Positions 3,951 through 5,887 of a DNA stretch of 5,887 nucleotides are shown one piece after another (the first letter of the stretch is position 1; each line of letters opens with the position of its first letter). The stretch is taken from contig DEBW01000097.1 in the NCBI GenBank assembly GCA_002348905.1, positions 1 to 5,887 on the forward strand, in the 5' to 3' direction. Below the pieces are notes generated by a model. It saw only the letters and a list, made by a program, of their open reading frames with translations, did no database searches and had not been told where the DNA came from. The DNA comes from Ruminococcus flavefaciens (lineage in GTDB: Bacteria > Bacillota > Clostridia > Oscillospirales > Ruminococcaceae). Both the position numbers and the translations under genes were made by a program.

Positions 3951-5887
3951 TCATATAAACAGTGTGCTGAAACCGTGGTCACGGGCGTAACGCTCGGCTT
4001 TTTTACGGTTTACCTGTTTGAGCACCTTTATAGTCATCTTGTGACCTTTTTTGATATCGCTCATGCTGATATTATCAAGGTCAAACTCTAAGATATTAAC
4101 ATCGTAGACATTGTTGCAGTTTGCAAAAGCATCGTCACGGATGTCTTTGGTCTGTATGCTCATTTTTACCTTTATGAGTTTCTGACAGCCATAAAATGCC
4201 CAGCTTCCGATAGTTTTGACCGTCGGAGGTATGAGTATCTCTTCAAGTGAACGGCACCATGCGAAAGCACTTTCTCCGATAGTTGTTACAGAGTCAGAGA
4301 TAATGACTTTTTTAAGTCCGTAACACTCAGAGAATGCAGAGTTGCCGATAGTTTCAACTGTATTGGAGATTATAACTCTGTTGAGATTGCGGCAGGAGAA
4401 GAAACAAAGGTCGTTTACCTTTTTTACGCCTGACGGGAAAACGAGTTTTCTTATAGAACTGCACTTTCCGAAAGCTCCCTTGCCGATATTTCTGAGGGAA
4501 TTAGGAAGTTCTATCTCTTTCAGACGCTGGCACTTCAGAAATGCATTGTCGCCGATTGATTCGATATTCTTAGACATTACTATCTCTTCGAGGTTAACGC
4601 AGTGAGCGAAGGCGAATTTATCAATGCTGATAATTGAATTAGGGAGAATTATCTTACGTGCTGAGGTATTGCCTCTGAAAGCATACTTGCCGATCTTTGT
4701 TATAGAACTTGGCACACGGATAACATCGTTAGTACCGATGTACTTTATAAGGAGAGTACCGTCCTTGCCGAGAGCCATATTGTTCACATCGTCGATACGT
4801 GCGGATTCATCACGCTCAATATCGAGGTCTTTATAAAGTTCAGCGATACGTGAAGAATTAGCTTCGGGTTCAGCAGGCTGAGATGCAACTTTGGATACCT
4901 GCAGTTTAGCCTCTTTGACTTCCGGAGTTTTAGGAGCCTGAGGTTTGATTTCCTTGACCTCCGGAGCTTTTGTTACCGGAGTCTTTGCTTCCTTGAACTC
5001 AGTAGCTTTAGGCTTTGGCTTAATCTCACTTGTTTCAAGGTCTTTCTCAAACTTTTTCTTTATATCGTCCAGTTCAGGAACTTTGGCAGTCTGAGGTTTA
5101 TTTTCCTTAGTCTCAGGGGCTTTTTCAGTCTGTGGCTTAACGTCCTTGACTTCCGGAGTTTTGGCAGTTGCAGGCTTTGCCTCAGAAACTTTTGTGCTGT
5201 CAGTCTTTGCGTCCTTGACCGTAGCAGCCTTTGTTTCCGGAGTTTTGACCTCTTTAGCATCAGCCTGTGTAACAGCTTTCTGCTTAGCTTCTTTAGTCTT
5301 CTTGGATATTTCTTTTATTTCCTGAGCATTTATCTCATTCGGCTTGAATTTATGTTCATCCTTATGAGAAAGATCAGCTTCATGGATTATTTCTTTATCG
5401 AATTTTGGCTTTTCCTGTTTTTTATCAGGAGAAGCTTTAATATCCATAAACGGATCGTTGTATACGAACCTTGGAGTTGATGGTCTGCCGTCACCGTGAA
5501 CAGCAGGCGGCTGAGACTGTTTTTTCTGCTTTGATTTTTTATCATTATCCGAAGCAGTTGGCTGTTCTGTTTTCTGAACAGGCTTCTCTGCTACAGGAGC
5601 AGGTTTTTGTTCAACTTTCTGAGCTGGCTTCTCTTGAACCGGAGCAGGTTTCTGTTCGGTTTTTTGTACCGGTTTCTCCGGAGTTTGAACAGGCTTTTGC
5701 TCGGTTTTCTGAGCAGGTTTCTCAGGTGCAGGAGCAACTTTTTCTTCTGACTTCTGAACTGTTTTTTCAGGAGCTGTAACAGGTTTCTGTATAGCTTTCA
5801 GATCAGGTTTTGCCGGCATAGGAGCAGGATTCTGTGAAGCTTTCTGAATTTGCTTCTGCTCGCTCTTCTGAACTGGCTTTTCCGGAA
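3951..5887 (-). CDS. BspA-type leucine-rich-repeat protein with Lys/Pro-rich repeats, 5' end missing
   Basis: At least 644 codons are visible. The frame stays open from the Met at 5817-5819 to the window edge, and the extra 22 residues begin PEKPVQKSEQK, like the repeats downstream, so the true start lies beyond 5887. Residues are numbered from that Met. Order: 15-residue Lys/Pro/Gln/Glu repeats (to about 90), a charged non-repeated linker with GRPSTPRFVYNDPFMDI (111-127), 13-residue PEVKE.KPQ..K repeats (193-310), a short acidic segment (320-348), nine 23-residue LRR_5/BspA repeats (369-575), and a basic tail ending YARDHGFSTLFI. LRR_5 proteins are common in gut and oral Firmicutes and Bacteroidetes and often act in binding other proteins or host surfaces. 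No C-terminal LPxTG, SLH or dockerin domain is present; a signal peptide or membrane anchor could only be in the missing part. Location and partner are unknown. Confidence 0.9.
   Translation of the reverse strand, partial: PEKPVQKSEQKQIQKASQNPAPMPAKPDLKAIQKPVTAPEKTVQKSEEKVAPAPEKPAQKTEQKPVQTPEKPVQKTEQKPAPVQEKPAQKVEQKPAPVAEKPVQKTEQPTASDNDKKSKQKKQSQPPAVHGDGRPSTPRFVYNDPFMDIKASPDKKQEKPKFDKEIIHEADLSHKDEHKFKPNEINAQEIKEISKKTKEAKQKAVTQADAKEVKTPETKAATVKDAKTDSTKVSEAKPATAKTPEVKDVKPQTEKAPETKENKPQTAKVPELDDIKKKFEKDLETSEIKPKPKATEFKEAKTPVTKAPEVKEIKPQAPKTPEVKEAKLQVSKVASQPAEPEANSSRIAELYKDLDIERDESARIDDVNNMALGKDGTLLIKYIGTNDVIRVPSSITKIGKYAFRGNTSARKIILPNSIISIDKFAFAHCVNLEEIVMSKNIESIGDNAFLKCQRLKEIELPNSLRNIGKGAFGKCSSIRKLVFPSGVKKVNDLCFFSCRNLNRVIISNTVETIGNSAFSECYGLKKVIISDSVTTIGESAFAWCRSLEEILIPPTVKTIGSWAFYGCQKLIKVKMSIQTKDIRDDAFANCNNVYDVNILEFDLDNISMSDIKKGHKMTIKVLKQVNRKKAERYARDHGFSTLFI
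4095..4715 (-). repeat. Nine 23-residue BspA-type (LRR_5) repeats
   Basis: Repeats begin at residues 369, 392, 415, 438, 461, 484, 507, 530 and 553 of the visible protein (Met at 5819 = 1), with no insertions or deletions. The pattern is x-P-x-S-V-x-x-I-G-x-x-A-F-x-x-C-x-x-L-x-x-I-x. The Ala-Phe pair and the Cys are kept in most units; unit 1 has Asn-Thr in place of the Cys region, and unit 5 has Cys-Phe for Ala-Phe. Such units stack into a curved solenoid. Sequence divergence between units is high, so recent duplication is unlikely. Confidence 0.92.
4890..5243 (-). repeat. Degenerate 13-residue Lys/Glu/Pro repeats (39 bp)
   Basis: Units resembling T-P-E-V-K-E-x-K-P-Q-x-x-K start at residues 193, 221, 234, 247, 272, 285 and 298, with irregular spacers (206-220) and one 12-residue unit (260-271). 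At the DNA level the plus strand shows the recurring words TTGACTTCCGGAG and CTTTGACTTCCGG with variants. The composition predicts an extended, disordered or partly helical spacer rather than a folded domain. Confidence 0.8.
5550..5887 (-). repeat. 15-residue Lys/Pro/Gln repeats (45 bp), running off the window
   Basis: Units like P-E-K-P-V-Q-K-T-E-Q-K-P-A-P-V start at residues 2, 17, 32, 47, 62 and 77, in perfect 15-residue register. The first (PAKPDLKAIQKPVTA) is diverged. A further copy, PEKPVQKSEQK, is at the window edge, 8 residues out of phase. The middle copies (32-76) are nearly identical and so are the likeliest site of recent copy-number change. The composition recalls Pro/Lys-rich wall- or periplasm-spanning segments such as that of TonB, but this is only an analogy. 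Confidence 0.88.

Noticed and set aside
5060..5260. A Lys/Leu/Arg-rich minus-strand reading frame overlapping the repeat protein in another frame
   Set aside because: It is a frame shadow of the 13-residue repeats, kept open by the repetitive DNA, without its own start signals.
5471..5779. A 102-codon plus-strand reading frame with repeated Glu-Gln-Val/Ala-Ser-Leu units opposite the repeat protein
   Set aside because: Its repetitiveness is the mirror image of the 45-bp repeats coding on the minus strand. It has no ribosome binding site or recognisable domain, and the minus-strand frame is open throughout.
5817..5819. ATG as the start of the leucine-rich-repeat protein
   Set aside because: The frame continues upstream to the window edge with the same repeat pattern (PEKPVQKSEQK), and no ribosome binding site precedes this ATG; it is an internal Met.
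4890..5887. A CRISPR array
   Set aside because: Regular repeats are present, but they are in-frame coding units of 39 and 45 bp with no unique spacers, and no cas genes are nearby.

Overview
The window looks like a stretch of chromosome from a low-to-medium GC Gram-positive anaerobe of the class Clostridia, probably a gut Ruminococcus or relative in the Oscillospiraceae. This rests on the AUA-rich isoleucine usage, strong GGAG/AGGTG ribosome binding sites, near-consensus sigma-A promoters, and the gene set: a DegV protein, small GNAT and nucleotidyltransferase enzymes, a stand-alone TyrA and a BspA-type leucine-rich-repeat protein. The genus is an inference; no rRNA or other marker gene is present.

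Right-going half (1-2976). A promoter with perfect -35 and -10 hexamers (43-71) drives four tightly packed plus-strand genes: a DegV-family lipid-binding protein (127-1005), a GNAT N-acetyltransferase (1031-1531), a DNA polymerase beta-type nucleotidyltransferase (1528-2181) and an AAC(3)-family N-acetyltransferase (2195-2932). The gaps are 25 bp, a 4-bp ATGA overlap and 13 bp, with no terminator inside, so this reads as one operon. Its last three genes have folds that also occur in aminoglycoside-modifying enzymes, but nothing in the sequence proves a resistance role. A hairpin shared by both directions (2945-2976) ends the operon.

Left-going half (2984-5887). A prephenate dehydrogenase gene, tyrA (3835 down to 2984), has its own extended -10 promoter (3875-3903) and converges on the operon. 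Upstream of it on the same strand lies the 3' part of a large gene (from beyond 5887 down to 3951), ended by its own hairpin terminator (3911-3944). It encodes a protein with a long Lys/Pro/Glu/Gln-rich repeat region followed by nine exactly spaced 23-residue BspA-type leucine-rich repeats. Its start is outside the window: the frame stays open to the edge, and the repeat pattern continues there.

All intergenic stretches are short (the largest complete one is 115 bp) and are accounted for by promoters, leaders and terminators. I see no tRNA, rRNA, CRISPR array, insertion sequence, riboswitch or attachment site. I found no clear case for a wholly new system; the best leads are the three-enzyme cluster and the architecture of the repeat/LRR protein.
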